IMG/VR virus record: IMGVR_UViG_3300042184_000010
Coordinates: 1 to 43,027 of that record
From: a virus
DNA: 43,027 nt
Direction: 5' to 3' (one strand)
This document shows positions 7,174-15,325 of this stretch, one piece after another; positions within the stretch are counted from its first letter, which is position 1; every line of letters starts with the position of its first letter. Both the position numbers and the translations under genes were made by a program. The notes beneath the pieces are model-generated. The model had not been told where the DNA came from, did not search any database, and saw only the letters and a list, made by a program, of their open reading frames with translations.

Positions 7174-7647
7174 ATGCGCGGCGTGAATAAAGTCATCCTG
7201 GTCGGCACCTGCGGTCAGGACCCTGAAGTAAAGTATTTGCCTAACGGCAACGCAGTAACGAACTTGAGCCTGGCCACCAGCGAGCAATGGACCGACAAGC
7301 AGACCAACCAGAAGGTCGAAAAAACCGAGTGGCACCGGGTAAGCCTGTTCGGCAAGGTCGCTGAAATCGCTGGCGAGTACCTGCGCAAAGGCAGCCAGGT
7401 CTATATCGAAGGCAAGCTGCAAACCCGCGAATGGGAAAAGGACGGCATCAAGCGCTATACGACTGAAATTGTCGTGGACATGCGCGGCACCCTGCAGCTG
7501 TTGGGCGGCAAGCCGCAGGGCGATAACCAGAACCAGCAACAGCGCCCGCAACAGCAACAGCAACGCCAGGGCGCACCACGCACCCAGCAGCAGGCGCCGC
7601 AACCGCAGCCGGACTTCGACAGCTTTGACGACGATATACCGTTTTGA
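7174..7647 (+). CDS. ssb: Single-stranded DNA-binding protein
   Basis: This 157-residue protein has the standard SSB layout. The OB fold spans residues 1-105, beginning Met-Arg-Gly-Val-Asn-Lys-Val and containing '[21 protein letters not shown]' elements. A Gly/Gln-rich linker spans about 110-148 with long Gln runs, and the acidic tip Asp-Asp-Asp-Ile-Pro-Phe at the C-terminus is the docking site for partner proteins in SSB. It coats ssDNA during replication and recombination and should work with the RecE-like nuclease and Sak4-like ATPase upstream. It is the last gene of the rightward operon, and a strong hairpin terminator follows 16 bases later. Confidence 0.97.
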   Translation: MRGVNKVILVGTCGQDPEVKYLPNGNAVTNLSLATSEQWTDKQTNQKVEKTEWHRVSLFGKVAEIAGEYLRKGSQVYIEGKLQTREWEKDGIKRYTTEIVVDMRGTLQLLGGKPQGDNQNQQQRPQQQQQRQGAPRTQQQAPQPQPDFDSFDDDIPF

Positions 7648-7663
7648 CGGAATAGCAGGCAAG

Positions 7664-7691
7664 AAAAAACCCGCTGATTAGGCGGGTTTTT
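7664..7691. terminator. Bidirectional intrinsic terminator between convergent genes
   Basis: AAAAACCCGC (7664-7673) pairs with GCGGGTTTTT (7682-7691) around an 8-base loop. It has A-run and T-run on the two sides, so it can terminate both the rightward ssb operon and leftward transcription of the secreted-protein gene ending at 7708. Confidence 0.85.
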
Positions 7692-7707
7692 GTGGGTTCA
7701 GTATGGG

Positions 7708-8058
7708 TCAGCTGTGTTGCTTGCCAGGGTCTTCTGGCACCTTGGCTGGACTAGTCACGCTGGAAATGCTGGTCAGTTTGATTTCTTCGGCGCCGATTAC
7801 CTGTCGCATTCGGTCGGCATTAGACGCACCTGCACCCACGCCAGTGGCGGTTTTTGCGACAGCGGTTTCAACACGGAAGGCTGGCATGGCTGCGATTTCT
7901 TCAGCCTGCGCAAGCATTGGCGCAGCATCGACGGTCAGTGCGTGAACGCTTTCGACCTGTGCGACCTGGACGCTATCCTGCTTTTCGATGGCCTGCGCCA
8001 TTCCCGCCATCAGCGCGGCACCCAGGCCGCAGATTAAAACGATTTGTCGCATTCGCAT
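7708..8058 (-). CDS. Secreted protein with signal peptide, function unknown
   Basis: The product has 116 residues. The N-terminus Met-Arg-Met-Arg-Gln followed by 'IVLICGLGAALMAGMAQA' is a convincing Sec signal peptide, giving a mature chain of about 93 residues. The mature part is rich in Ala, Val, Glu and Gln, has no cysteines and no domain I recognise. AAGAGG lies upstream of the start. It sits between the integrase and the end of the recombination operon, a position where phages often carry cargo expressed in the lysogen. A lysogenic-conversion role is a guess from position and export signal only. Confidence 0.6.
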   Translation of the reverse strand: MRMRQIVLICGLGAALMAGMAQAIEKQDSVQVAQVESVHALTVDAAPMLAQAEEIAAMPAFRVETAVAKTATGVGAGASNADRMRQVIGAEEIKLTSISSVTSPAKVPEDPGKQHS

Positions 8059-8144
8059 GCTGTGCCGCCTCTTGTGTGATTAATGGGCGCCGCGATCCTT
8101 CGCGGCTGTCACCCAGCGTTCCTGTTGGGCAGGGCTTGAGTGTA

Positions 8145-9386
8145 TCAGGCTGCAATATCGGCCAGCAACTCTTTGTCAGCCAGTACCTGGTCAAGCCAGG
8201 CTTCCCATTTGCCCATCGCTTCGCGCATCTGCGGCAGGTAGTCATAACGGTCATAGTGCTTGCTACCGGTGTCGGTCCTGGCGTGCTGCTGAATAAGGTC
8301 GCGGGTGAACCGATCAATTCCAGCGTCACCGGCTCGTGACTTCCAGGTTCGGCGCAGGTCACGTGGCTGAAACTTGGCGATGCCTTCCATTCGGCTGGCA
8401 CCACGGCTTACGCTGGGGATTCCAATAATCGGGCCTTTCGCCCCGGCTCTTGACGGAAACAGCCAGCCGCTGCCCTCCAGCGCAATCAGCGTTTCGAACA
8501 GTGCCACGGCCTGTGCCGTCAGCGGCACCAGGTGCATGGTTTTGCGGCCTTTCGTCTTGGGCGCTGGAATAGTCCACAGCCTGGCTTTCAGGTCTACGTC
8601 GCAGCCTTCCACGGTCAGGCACTCTTTCACGCGCTGGCCAGTGGCAAGCACCAGGCGCAGAACGTCGCCTGTCTGGTCAGGTGCGGAGTTCCAGACGTGG
8701 CGAACTTCGTCGGCTGTCAGGTTGCGTTCGCGCACTCTGTTGGCTCCCTGGTCACGCGGCACGGCTGATACAGGGTTGTATTTCAGGCCCCAGTCAATCC
8801 GGTGTTCAATTGTGTAGTCATTGGTGGACTTCATGCCCCAGGTGAACGCTGCTGCCATTGCGGTGCGCTGCTGGTCGGTGGTGCGCCTGGCGCCGCGCTT
8901 CATGCCAATGGTAAGTGCTGCGGCAATGTCTGCCGGTTCTACTGCGGCAGCAATCTTGGCTCTGCCAAGCTGGTCAACCGCGTTGAACCCACCCGTCAGC
9001 AACTGGCGTTCGTATTCGTCGGCTGTGACCGAACCTTTGTCGCGCAGCGCCTGAATGTAACCCTGAAACAGCTTTTCCACGGTCGGCAGTTCGGCCTGGA
9101 CAATGACCGCGTTCGGGTCGCGCCCAGCCAGCAACACGTCGCGAACTTCAATTTCGTACTTGCGGCGAGCGTCGGCCAGGCCGGTGTCAGGGTATCGGCC
9201 AAGCGTCTTGCTGGCCTGTTTCTTTTCGGCCCACCACACGGCAAACCAGGTGGCATTCGGCCCCTTGGTGCCCTTGCGGATGCGTAGGCGAAGGCTGCCA
9301 CCACCGCGACCAGCAGCGCTGTCGTTCAGGACGGTTTCGCTGGTCACCGTGCGCATGGCTGCTTGAATTTGTTTCTCTGTAAGCAT
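8145..9386 (-). CDS. int: Tyrosine-type site-specific integrase
   Basis: This is a 413-residue integrase of the P4-like class with an N-terminal arm-binding domain (residues about 1-90, including 'TWFAVWWAEKKQASKTLGRYPD'). A core-binding SAM-like domain spans about 100-205 and the catalytic domain about 220-395. Catalytic residues visible are Arg252 (TGQRVKE), Lys279 region (KTKGRK), Arg345 (DLRRTW), His368 (QQHA) and the nucleophile Tyr378 (KHYDRYDY). The usual box II histidine of H-x-x-R is Arg342 here, a variant seen in other integrases of this kind. It starts 22 bases downstream of integrase-arm-like repeats, so it may repress itself. A complete tRNA-Arg lies 300 bases upstream and is the likely crossover locus. 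Confidence 0.95.
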   Translation of the reverse strand: MLTEKQIQAAMRTVTSETVLNDSAAGRGGGSLRLRIRKGTKGPNATWFAVWWAEKKQASKTLGRYPDTGLADARRKYEIEVRDVLLAGRDPNAVIVQAELPTVEKLFQGYIQALRDKGSVTADEYERQLLTGGFNAVDQLGRAKIAAAVEPADIAAALTIGMKRGARRTTDQQRTAMAAAFTWGMKSTNDYTIEHRIDWGLKYNPVSAVPRDQGANRVRERNLTADEVRHVWNSAPDQTGDVLRLVLATGQRVKECLTVEGCDVDLKARLWTIPAPKTKGRKTMHLVPLTAQAVALFETLIALEGSGWLFPSRAGAKGPIIGIPSVSRGASRMEGIAKFQPRDLRRTWKSRAGDAGIDRFTRDLIQQHARTDTGSKHYDRYDYLPQMREAMGKWEAWLDQVLADKELLADIAA

Positions 9387-9407
9387 GCTTGTCTATCTCC
9401 AGGAATC

Positions 9408-9438
9408 GGGTACGGTTCAGGGTACGGTTCGGCAAAAG
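9408..9438 (+). repeat. Integrase arm-type repeat cluster 1
   Basis: GGGTACGGTT occurs at 9408-9417 and again at 9420-9429, a 12-base period, followed by CGGCAAAAG. It lies 22 bases upstream of the int start codon. Confidence 0.75.
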
Positions 9439-9630
9439 TGAAATTGCTTTTTGTTCGTAACCCGTTAACCGGAAGGCCGCAAGATAGCTTAATGATATCA
9501 GTGGCTTAGCATGATCTAGGGTGACGACAAAGTATTGCCGATGAACCCTTTGTAACTGCCTTCTAAGCAGTTTGCAAGCACAAAAATAACGCAGGAAAAA
9601 CAAGCACTTAGGAGAAATGCAGGAAAATTA

Positions 9631-9660
9631 GGGTACGGTTTAGGGTATGGTTGGGCAAAA
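9631..9660 (+). repeat. Integrase arm-type repeat cluster 2
   Basis: GGGTACGGTT at 9631-9640 and GGGTATGGTT at 9643-9652, again with a 12-base period and followed by GGGCAAAA. Same order and orientation as cluster 1, 28 bases before the tRNA. Confidence 0.75.
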
Positions 9661-9688
9661 CCTTAACCCGAACTAACCCGCCGTAATT

Positions 9689-9765
<77 letters not shown>

Positions 9766-10815
9766 TCACTGCGCCACTTCCTCAACTTCTGGCGCGGTCG
9801 GGTCGTTTGGCGTCTCGCCTTCCATGTCGCAGGTATAGCCTCCAGACGCATCGACGCGGTGCGTCACGCGAGTGGTCAGCCAGTCACCGTCAACGCCAGG
9901 CCTGAAGCCTGCCACTGTCAAAGTGCATTCTGCTGCCAGCGATGGTTCACCCGGCAACGTGAACGACACCGTCGTTTGCCCACGCTCGCGGCGTGACAGT
10001 TCAGACCTGGCAGCCGCCAAAGCCATTTCCTGCGTCGGGTAATACTGCTTCAGGCGCCGCACCGGTTCGCCAGTGCCAACCTTGATTTCATTCCGCCTGG
10101 ACTGCTTCACAGCGTGCCAGTAGGCAACGACCATGCCTGCTGTCTCGCGCTGCGAAGTTGTCATGCGAAAGCTGGTGCAGTCGCTCGCGTGCAGCAAGAT
10201 GCGCGGCAGGTCTTCACCACTGGCGGTTTTGCCTTCGCCCTTCTTGGTCAGCGCGATTTTGCCACCGGCAGGCTTCACCACGGCGTCATACTTCTTTGCC
10301 AGGCGGGTCAGCAGGTTGATATCTGATTCATCGGCCTGGTCGGTGTGCGGCAGAACAATTGGCTTCAACGACTCTGAAACAGCGAATTCCATGCCGTGTT
10401 CTTTGGCGATTTTCGCGACCATGTCGCCAAGCTTGGTGCCCTTCGGCCAGCTGCGGTTCTTCTGCGTCTGCAGGTCGGTCTTGCCGCCCTTCGACTTGTC
10501 ATAGGTCGCAGCACGCGCCCGCAGCACCATTTCACCAGGCCAGCCGCTAACCTCGACTTCGTCGTAAATGAATAGCCCCATGCGCTGCAGCATGCCGTCA
10601 TAGCCCAGGAACAATTCCAGTTCGGCACCCTTCGGCGGAATCTGGATTGGAACCAGTGGGTCATTGTCAGACAGCGTGATTTCCAGCAGGTCAGATTCCA
10701 GGCCAGCCGCGTCGGTCAAAGTCAGGCCCCTGAACCTGTCAGTGATAATCGCGGTTATGTCCAGCTGGTTGGCGACGACGCGCCAGCTTGGTTTGATGCC
10801 TGGCGTCAATCCCAC
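9766..10815 (-). CDS. D: Tail protein gpD (P2 late control D-like; baseplate hub)
   Basis: This 349-residue protein resembles P2 gpD (Phage_GPD family), a T4 gp27-like hub protein linking the tail tube to the central spike. The N-terminal stretch 'KPSWRVVANQLDITAIITDR' and 'LTDAAGLESDLLEITLSDND' are typical of the family, as are the later 'RLAKKYDAVVKPAGGKIAL' and the closing beta-rich domain with 'WLTTRVTHRVDASGGYTC'. It is the last gene of the late region. Its stop codon directly abuts the 3' CCA of the tRNA on the opposite strand. It overlaps the X gene by 10 bases. Confidence 0.92.
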   Translation of the reverse strand: MGLTPGIKPSWRVVANQLDITAIITDRFRGLTLTDAAGLESDLLEITLSDNDPLVPIQIPPKGAELELFLGYDGMLQRMGLFIYDEVEVSGWPGEMVLRARAATYDKSKGGKTDLQTQKNRSWPKGTKLGDMVAKIAKEHGMEFAVSESLKPIVLPHTDQADESDINLLTRLAKKYDAVVKPAGGKIALTKKGEGKTASGEDLPRILLHASDCTSFRMTTSQRETAGMVVAYWHAVKQSRRNEIKVGTGEPVRRLKQYYPTQEMALAAARSELSRRERGQTTVSFTLPGEPSLAAECTLTVAGFRPGVDGDWLTTRVTHRVDASGGYTCDMEGETPNDPTAPEVEEVAQ

Positions 10816-11015
10816 AGCTTGATACCTTGCGTCACGCCAACGGTTTCAATTTCAGGCAGGGCCACCAAGACGCCAGCCGACAGCACTGGCCCATAATCTG
10901 CCAGGCCTGGGTTGGCTTCAATCAGCTGCTCTACCACGGCGCCATCTTGGGTGCCGTAGTGCTTCCATGCGATATAGTCGGCTGTGTCGCCTTCACTGGT
11001 CACGTATTCAATCAT
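10806..11015 (-). CDS. X: Tail protein X (LysM-like)
   Basis: The product has 69 residues with the short LysM-like fold of P2 gpX: 'GDTADYIAWKHYGTQDGAVVEQ' then 'EANPGLADYGPVLSAGVLVALP'. In P2 the protein is needed for tail assembly. It sits between U and D, exactly as in P2, and overlaps U by 4 bases and D by 10 bases. Confidence 0.93.
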   Translation of the reverse strand: MIEYVTSEGDTADYIAWKHYGTQDGAVVEQLIEANPGLADYGPVLSAGVLVALPEIETVGVTQGIKLWD

Positions 11016-11992
11016 GGCGTTGTCGTTCCGATGGCTAATACCCTCAGTTTATCAGCTTCGTTGTAGGCGTCGGTAGCCGCAGCGGCCATTTTCCCGCAGG
11101 CAACACGGCAGTCACTGACCACCTGAAGCGTTGCAGGATCAACGCCAATGTTAGTGACCGGAAGCGATATACCAAGCGTCTTGGCTGCATCAGCCGCGAA
11201 CGCGCCAGCGTTTGACGCAGCCGACGCGGCGCCCATCACGTCATACATGGCTGACTGGATGTTGCCCAGCGAACTCAGGTTGCCCAGCGACTGCTTGACG
11301 CTGGCAACTTGCCCCTGAAGCGTTCGCGCCGCTGCGATGCCACGCGAAACGGTCGCGACCACCGGACCAATGGCGTTGCCAATCTCTGCGGCCTTGGCCT
11401 GGACGGCGGCAAGCGTGCTGGTCATGCTGGCAACTGCCTTGCTGGCGGTGCTCGCGGCGCCTTCCAGGAACTTAGAAACGCCGGTCTTGACCGACGCCAC
11501 GTCGCCAGCAACCACGGTCGGCGGCTTCGCGCCAGCCTGACCGAACACCTTGTTCGCAGCGGTGCTGACGGGGATGCCTGCAATCGTAGGTTCTGGAAAC
11601 TTCTTCAGCTGCAGGTTGAATTCTTGTTTACGCGGGTATCCCTTCGAAGCGAACACGCTCTGTTTTTCTTCGACGCTTTCAATCACCCAGCGACCAAGAA
11701 GCTTGCCGTTGCCGTCAATCAGTCGCTGCGGAACCTGCTTGTCGCCAAGTGCGCGCAAGGTGTCCAGCTGGCCTGTTCCGCCGCGAAACTCTGCATAGAT
11801 AACGCCAGCCAGGGTCATGGCCTGCGACTCTGGCCCGGTAGACTGCAGGGCTGGTTCCTGGCCGAAGCGATCCTGTGACGCCCAGCGCCAGCCAGCACGC
11901 CGCGTCAGGTCCTGGTAAGCTGCCGTGCTCAGACCGAACTGGAAGCTGCCCAGCTGCAGCATGACCGGTGAACCGATGGTGTGGCCTATCAT
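11012..11992 (-). CDS. U: Tail protein U with long C-terminal extension
   Basis: The first 140 residues match P2 gpU (Phage_P2_GpU): 'MLQLGSFQFGLSTAAYQDL', a Trp-rich 'RRAGWRWASQDRFG', 'LAGVIYAEFRGGTGQL' and 'GRWVIESVEEKQSVF'. P2 gpU is about 160 residues, whereas this protein has 326. The additional 180 residues are Ala/Val/Ser-rich, probably helical, and look like those found in other Pseudomonas and Burkholderia phage U proteins. An ATG at residue 11 is an alternative start. It overlaps both the tape measure gene and X by 4 bases. Confidence 0.88.
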   Translation of the reverse strand: MIGHTIGSPVMLQLGSFQFGLSTAAYQDLTRRAGWRWASQDRFGQEPALQSTGPESQAMTLAGVIYAEFRGGTGQLDTLRALGDKQVPQRLIDGNGKLLGRWVIESVEEKQSVFASKGYPRKQEFNLQLKKFPEPTIAGIPVSTAANKVFGQAGAKPPTVVAGDVASVKTGVSKFLEGAASTASKAVASMTSTLAAVQAKAAEIGNAIGPVVATVSRGIAAARTLQGQVASVKQSLGNLSSLGNIQSAMYDVMGAASAASNAGAFAADAAKTLGISLPVTNIGVDPATLQVVSDCRVACGKMAAAATDAYNEADKLRVLAIGTTTP

Positions 11993-14340
11993 TGCGTTAC
12001 CGCTCCGTCATGCATGGCGCCGCGCTGCCTAACCTGGCGCTGACGCTCTTGTTCTGCTGCTACTTCCCTGGCCAGTGCCTTCTGGTCCTGCCCAGGCTGC
12101 TGAATGATTTGATAAACGTTCTGGCTCTTGTCTTCATAGCTGCTGGACGCCCCGCGCTCGCTGGCCATCTTAGGCACTGCAGGCAGGTTAGTGGCTGCAG
12201 TCGGTGGCACTGGACCGGCTGCGGCATCGTCACCGACACCAAAAAAGCTTTTCGTCTGCTGCCAGGCACCACCGATGCCGTCACCGACCGTGTTTTTGAA
12301 CGCAACGGCCTTGTCCATAATGCCGCCGATGTTGTTCGAAACCCACGTCAGGCCGGTGATAAGCAGGTTCAGCGGCGTCAGAACGAAGTTGATACCAGCC
12401 GCCAGGAATTCACCGAACGATTTGCCAGCTGCACCGGCCTTGCCCAGTTCTTCTTGGGTGAAAACGACAGGCTGCAGAAGGTTGGTAAACCAGTTCCATG
12501 CCGATGTTAGGGCGCTGCCGATCATATCAAACAGCGGCTTCAGCGGCGTCAGCGAATCGCGAAACGCCGTGAAGGTCTGCACCAGCGGCTGAAGGCCCGA
12601 CTTGACGCCTTCGAATGTCCCGACCAGGAAGGCTTTCACGCCGTCCCAGTTACGATAAATCAGGTAGCCAGCAGCAGCGATGCCGCCGACAATCAGGCCG
12701 ATAGGGTTCGTCATCAGGGCCACGCCGACCGCACGGATAGCACCGGCCAGCATTGGCAGCGCTCCAGTGGCCATGCCGACGACGCCGCCACGCGCAGCCA
12801 GCGTACTGGTGCCAAGCCCCTTGGCGGCAATCGAAGTCAGCAGCAGCTGTGCGCGAGTGCCTGCCAAGGCGCCAGCCATCTGCAGTGCGCCGCCCTTAAC
12901 GAACGTCATGGCGTAACCGGCTGCGATGCTGCCGACCTTGAGCGCTCCCAGCGCAACAACGGTCCCGACGATTACTTTGGTGACTTGTGGGTGTGCCTTC
13001 GCGAAGTCGGACAGGGCGCTGCTGATTTTGCCTATTACGCCAAACACGTCATTTACAGCTGGCAGCAGCACGGTTCCGAAGTTAACCGCGACTTCTTCTG
13101 CACGGTTTTTCATCAGCTGGAACTGTGCATTGGTGGTCTGCAGGCGTGCCGCAAACTCTCTGGACATACTGCCTTTGGCGGCAGCGCTGTTCGCCATTTC
13201 AAGCTGCTTGCGGAATTCACCTGTGTTGTTGGCCAGCTTCGCCATGGTGTCGGCGTGCTCCAGGCCGATCAGTTCGACCATCACGCCAAGCTGGTTTTCC
13301 TTCGGCAGCTTGTTGATTGCGTCCATCACTTTAAGGATGGTGGCCCCGGCGTCTTTCTGCATGCCGTTTTGAACTTCTGAAACGCTCAGGCCAATTTCAG
13401 CCATCGCTGACTTGAATTTTTTCGTTCCCTTGTCAGCAGCCGCGAACTTCGCGAACATCGCGCTGGTTGCCGTGCTGGCCGTCTCTGAGCGCTCGCCAAG
13501 TGTCAATAGGGTTGACCCAAGCGCTGCCATGTCTTTGGCGCCGATCTTCACCGCAGACGCTGCGCCGCCTGTTCGCGTCAGGAAGTCGATAATATCGCTA
13601 CCCTTCGAAATGGCGTTGTCATCAAGGTAGTTGACGGCGTCGGCAAGGTCACCAATTGCAGGTATTGGTATTTTGAACAGACCAGCAATCTTTCCCATGT
13701 TGTCAGCAAGCTCGGCGGCTGGAAGCTCGAAAGCATCGGCCATCATTGCTGCAGTGCGAGTAAACCCAAGCAGCTCATCCTTTGCCACGCCCATGCGAGC
13801 GCCAGCGGCGACCATGTCGGCAAGGTCATTGGTGGCGAGTGGGATTTCTCGGCCCATCTTCTGGATTGCCGAACCCATGTCGTAATAAACCTGGGTCAGC
13901 TTGCCGTTCGCGTCTCTTGCGCCTTCTACCTGCTTGGCAACACCGAGCATGGCAGTTTCAAACTTTGCAGCAGCCACAATGGGCGCCGCTGCTGTTGCGC
14001 CAATGGCTACAGCGTCAACCAGCTGGCCGCGATAGTCTGCACGCTTCGAAAGGTTTTCCTGCTTGGCGGCTGCAATCTTCGCCATGCGTTCATGCGCAAC
14101 GCGCAGCTTGTCCACCTGGGCGGTAATAGCAACGTACTTGGCGCGCAGGCCGTCAACGTTCTTGCCCATTTCGCCAAACGTGCGGATTGACTGGGCGGTA
14201 AGGCGCTGCTGGTTTTCCAGCGATTTAAGCGCGGTGCCGACCTGAAGGATTTTGCCCTTTGCGGTGCCGAGTGAACCAATCAGGCTGCTGGATACGGCGC
14301 CACCGATTGTGATAACCGCATTCAGCTTTTTGTTAGCCAT
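11989..14340 (-). CDS. T: Tail tape measure protein (P2 gpT-like)
   Basis: This 783-residue protein has the features of tape measures: a helical, charged N-terminus with coiled-coil tendency (about 30-110), a PhageMin_Tail-type region (about 120-420), then several hydrophobic segments (about 455-600) rich in Gly and Ala that can insert into the host membrane, and a Gln-rich C-terminus. By the usual rule of thumb the length fits a tail of around 110-120 nm, but that is an estimate. The start ATG overlaps the end of the E' frame by 8 bases. It lies directly after the E/E' chaperone gene, as in P2. Confidence 0.93.
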   Translation of the reverse strand: MANKKLNAVITIGGAVSSSLIGSLGTAKGKILQVGTALKSLENQQRLTAQSIRTFGEMGKNVDGLRAKYVAITAQVDKLRVAHERMAKIAAAKQENLSKRADYRGQLVDAVAIGATAAAPIVAAAKFETAMLGVAKQVEGARDANGKLTQVYYDMGSAIQKMGREIPLATNDLADMVAAGARMGVAKDELLGFTRTAAMMADAFELPAAELADNMGKIAGLFKIPIPAIGDLADAVNYLDDNAISKGSDIIDFLTRTGGAASAVKIGAKDMAALGSTLLTLGERSETASTATSAMFAKFAAADKGTKKFKSAMAEIGLSVSEVQNGMQKDAGATILKVMDAINKLPKENQLGVMVELIGLEHADTMAKLANNTGEFRKQLEMANSAAAKGSMSREFAARLQTTNAQFQLMKNRAEEVAVNFGTVLLPAVNDVFGVIGKISSALSDFAKAHPQVTKVIVGTVVALGALKVGSIAAGYAMTFVKGGALQMAGALAGTRAQLLLTSIAAKGLGTSTLAARGGVVGMATGALPMLAGAIRAVGVALMTNPIGLIVGGIAAAGYLIYRNWDGVKAFLVGTFEGVKSGLQPLVQTFTAFRDSLTPLKPLFDMIGSALTSAWNWFTNLLQPVVFTQEELGKAGAAGKSFGEFLAAGINFVLTPLNLLITGLTWVSNNIGGIMDKAVAFKNTVGDGIGGAWQQTKSFFGVGDDAAAGPVPPTAATNLPAVPKMASERGASSSYEDKSQNVYQIIQQPGQDQKALAREVAAEQERQRQVRQRGAMHDGAVTQ

Positions 14341-14754
14341 TGTTCTTTGGCAACCCTTCTAACCAGAAAATGAATTCAGAAACCGGTAACGCCATGATTT
14401 CCGCCAATGACCAGCCTGTGTGGCTGGCCAAAGCTAAGACGCTGCTGCGGATGTAATCAGCGGTCAGTCGATAAAAGAATTGTAAGCCGCCTGCAGGCGA
14501 GAATAGTCGCGCATCGGCAGGGCACTGATATCGTCAGGAATCAGGCCGCACAGGTTGGCAAAGAAATTGATTTCTTTGTCCACGTTGTCGCCATCCATCT
14601 TGGCCATGGCCTGCTGGTCACGAACCATCGGTTCGCGCATGCGAACCTGGGAAACCTTGGCGCCGCCAACGTCAGCCGGACGTGACAGGGTGATATCCAC
14701 AAAGCCTTCGCCAGCCTTGAACCAGTCGGGTTTTTTATCAGCTTTCACAGCCAT
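14333..14754 (-). CDS. E': gpE-E' fusion made by -1 translational frameshift (predicted)
   Basis: The gpE frame stops at 14464, but the -1 frame stays open from there to a TAA at 14333. It encodes about 45 residues containing 'LASHTGWSLAEIMALPVSEF' and 'FWLEGLP', the hallmark of the GpE/E' tail chaperone extension. The probable slip point is the T-run (TTTT on the minus strand, 14473-14476) in the last four codons of gpE, reading TCT-TTT-ATC. It is not a perfect X-XXY-YYZ heptamer, so slippage at the single Phe codon is assumed. P2 and lambda make analogous E/E' and G/GT pairs by -1 frameshifting. The extension has no start codon of its own with a ribosome binding site. Confidence 0.7.
14464..14754 (-). 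CDS. E: Tail assembly chaperone gpE
   Basis: This 96-residue protein of the P2 gpE type (phage tail assembly chaperone) is made before and bound to the tape measure during tail assembly. I start at the ATG at 14754, which has AGGTG six bases upstream; another ATG at 14769 is possible. Features include 'VDITLSRPADVGGAKVSQVR', 'MREPMVRDQQAM' and 'NLCGLIPDDISALPMRDYSR', all typical of the family. It lies between the tube protein and the tape measure, in P2 order. Confidence 0.9.
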   Translation of the reverse strand: MAVKADKKPDWFKAGEGFVDITLSRPADVGGAKVSQVRMREPMVRDQQAMAKMDGDNVDKEINFFANLCGLIPDDISALPMRDYSRLQAAYNSFID

Positions 14755-14789
14755 TTTTTGCACCTGCAAATGATTTGATTTTGGGAGTC

Positions 14790-14811
14790 AAGGCCAGTCT
14801 GTGCTGGCCTT
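14790..14811 (-). terminator. Intergenic hairpin between tube and chaperone genes
   Basis: AAGGCCAG pairs with CTGGCCTT around a 6-base loop. No T-run follows on the minus strand, so it may act as a partial terminator or an mRNA processing/stability element after the abundant tube protein gene. Confidence 0.45.
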
Positions 14812-14818
14812 ATGCTGC

Positions 14819-15325
14819 TTAGATGCCGAGCGCGTCACGCATAGCCTTCAGCGAGTCAACGCCGTTGATTACGCGAACCATGTTTTCGGCGTCGATTTCG
14901 TGAATGACTTTTCCGTTGTGCTGCATCTTGTAATAGACCAGCGACATGGTGACTTTCAGGGCAGGCAGCTCGCCTGGCTTGCTAGTGCCTGGGTCAAGCT
15001 CGGTGATCTTGCCGCGCATGGTGTGAATGACGGTTTTAACGGTGCCGTCGAACGACTCCAGGCCTTCACGCACGATGAACGGGACCGATGCCCCCTGCGC
15101 AACACCGAACAGTGCCAGAACGTCAGCGTCATACGCTTTCAGGCTGAAGTCAGTAACCAGCTTTTCCATGCCAGTTGTCACGTCAATTGGAACGTCCATG
15201 CCAGCCGCCCGAAACTCTTCGGTCGTCAAGGCCAGCTTTGGCGCGTTGAACTCTTCAGACTGTCCGGCATAGCCTCGACCGTCCACGCTGATATGATGGT
15301 TCTTCCGAACGTCGCGAGCGGCCAT
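14819..15325 (-). CDS. FII: Major tail tube protein (P2 FII-like)
   Basis: This 168-residue protein matches the contractile-tail tube family (Phage_tube, P2 gpFII). It has the N-terminal 'VRKNHHISVDGRGYAG' segment, 'FNAPKLALTTEEFRAAGMDV', and the conserved central region 'DVTTGMEKLVTDFSLKAYDA' with the downstream beta strands. It polymerises into the inner tube through which DNA passes. Its start overlaps the stop of the sheath gene by one base, so the two structural proteins are translationally coupled. Confidence 0.95.
   Translation of the reverse strand: MAARDVRKNHHISVDGRGYAGQSEEFNAPKLALTTEEFRAAGMDVPIDVTTGMEKLVTDFSLKAYDADVLALFGVAQGASVPFIVREGLESFDGTVKTVIHTMRGKITELDPGTSKPGELPALKVTMSLVYYKMQHNGKVIHEIDAENMVRVINGVDSLKAMRDALGI

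Larger units (their letters stand above)
9387..9688. other. attP-type intergenic region
   Basis: This 302-base gap has no gene. It contains two clusters of tandem direct repeats (9408-9438 and 9631-9660) that look like integrase arm-type sites, with an AT-richer stretch between them. The crossover core is either inside the adjacent tRNA (9689-9765) or in the 9439-9630 interval flanked by both clusters. The sequence alone does not decide. Confidence 0.7.

Noticed and set aside
8086-8106. Hairpin GCCGCGA/TCGCGGC after the integrase gene
   Set aside because: It lacks a T-run on either side and falls between two co-oriented genes; too weak to call a terminator.
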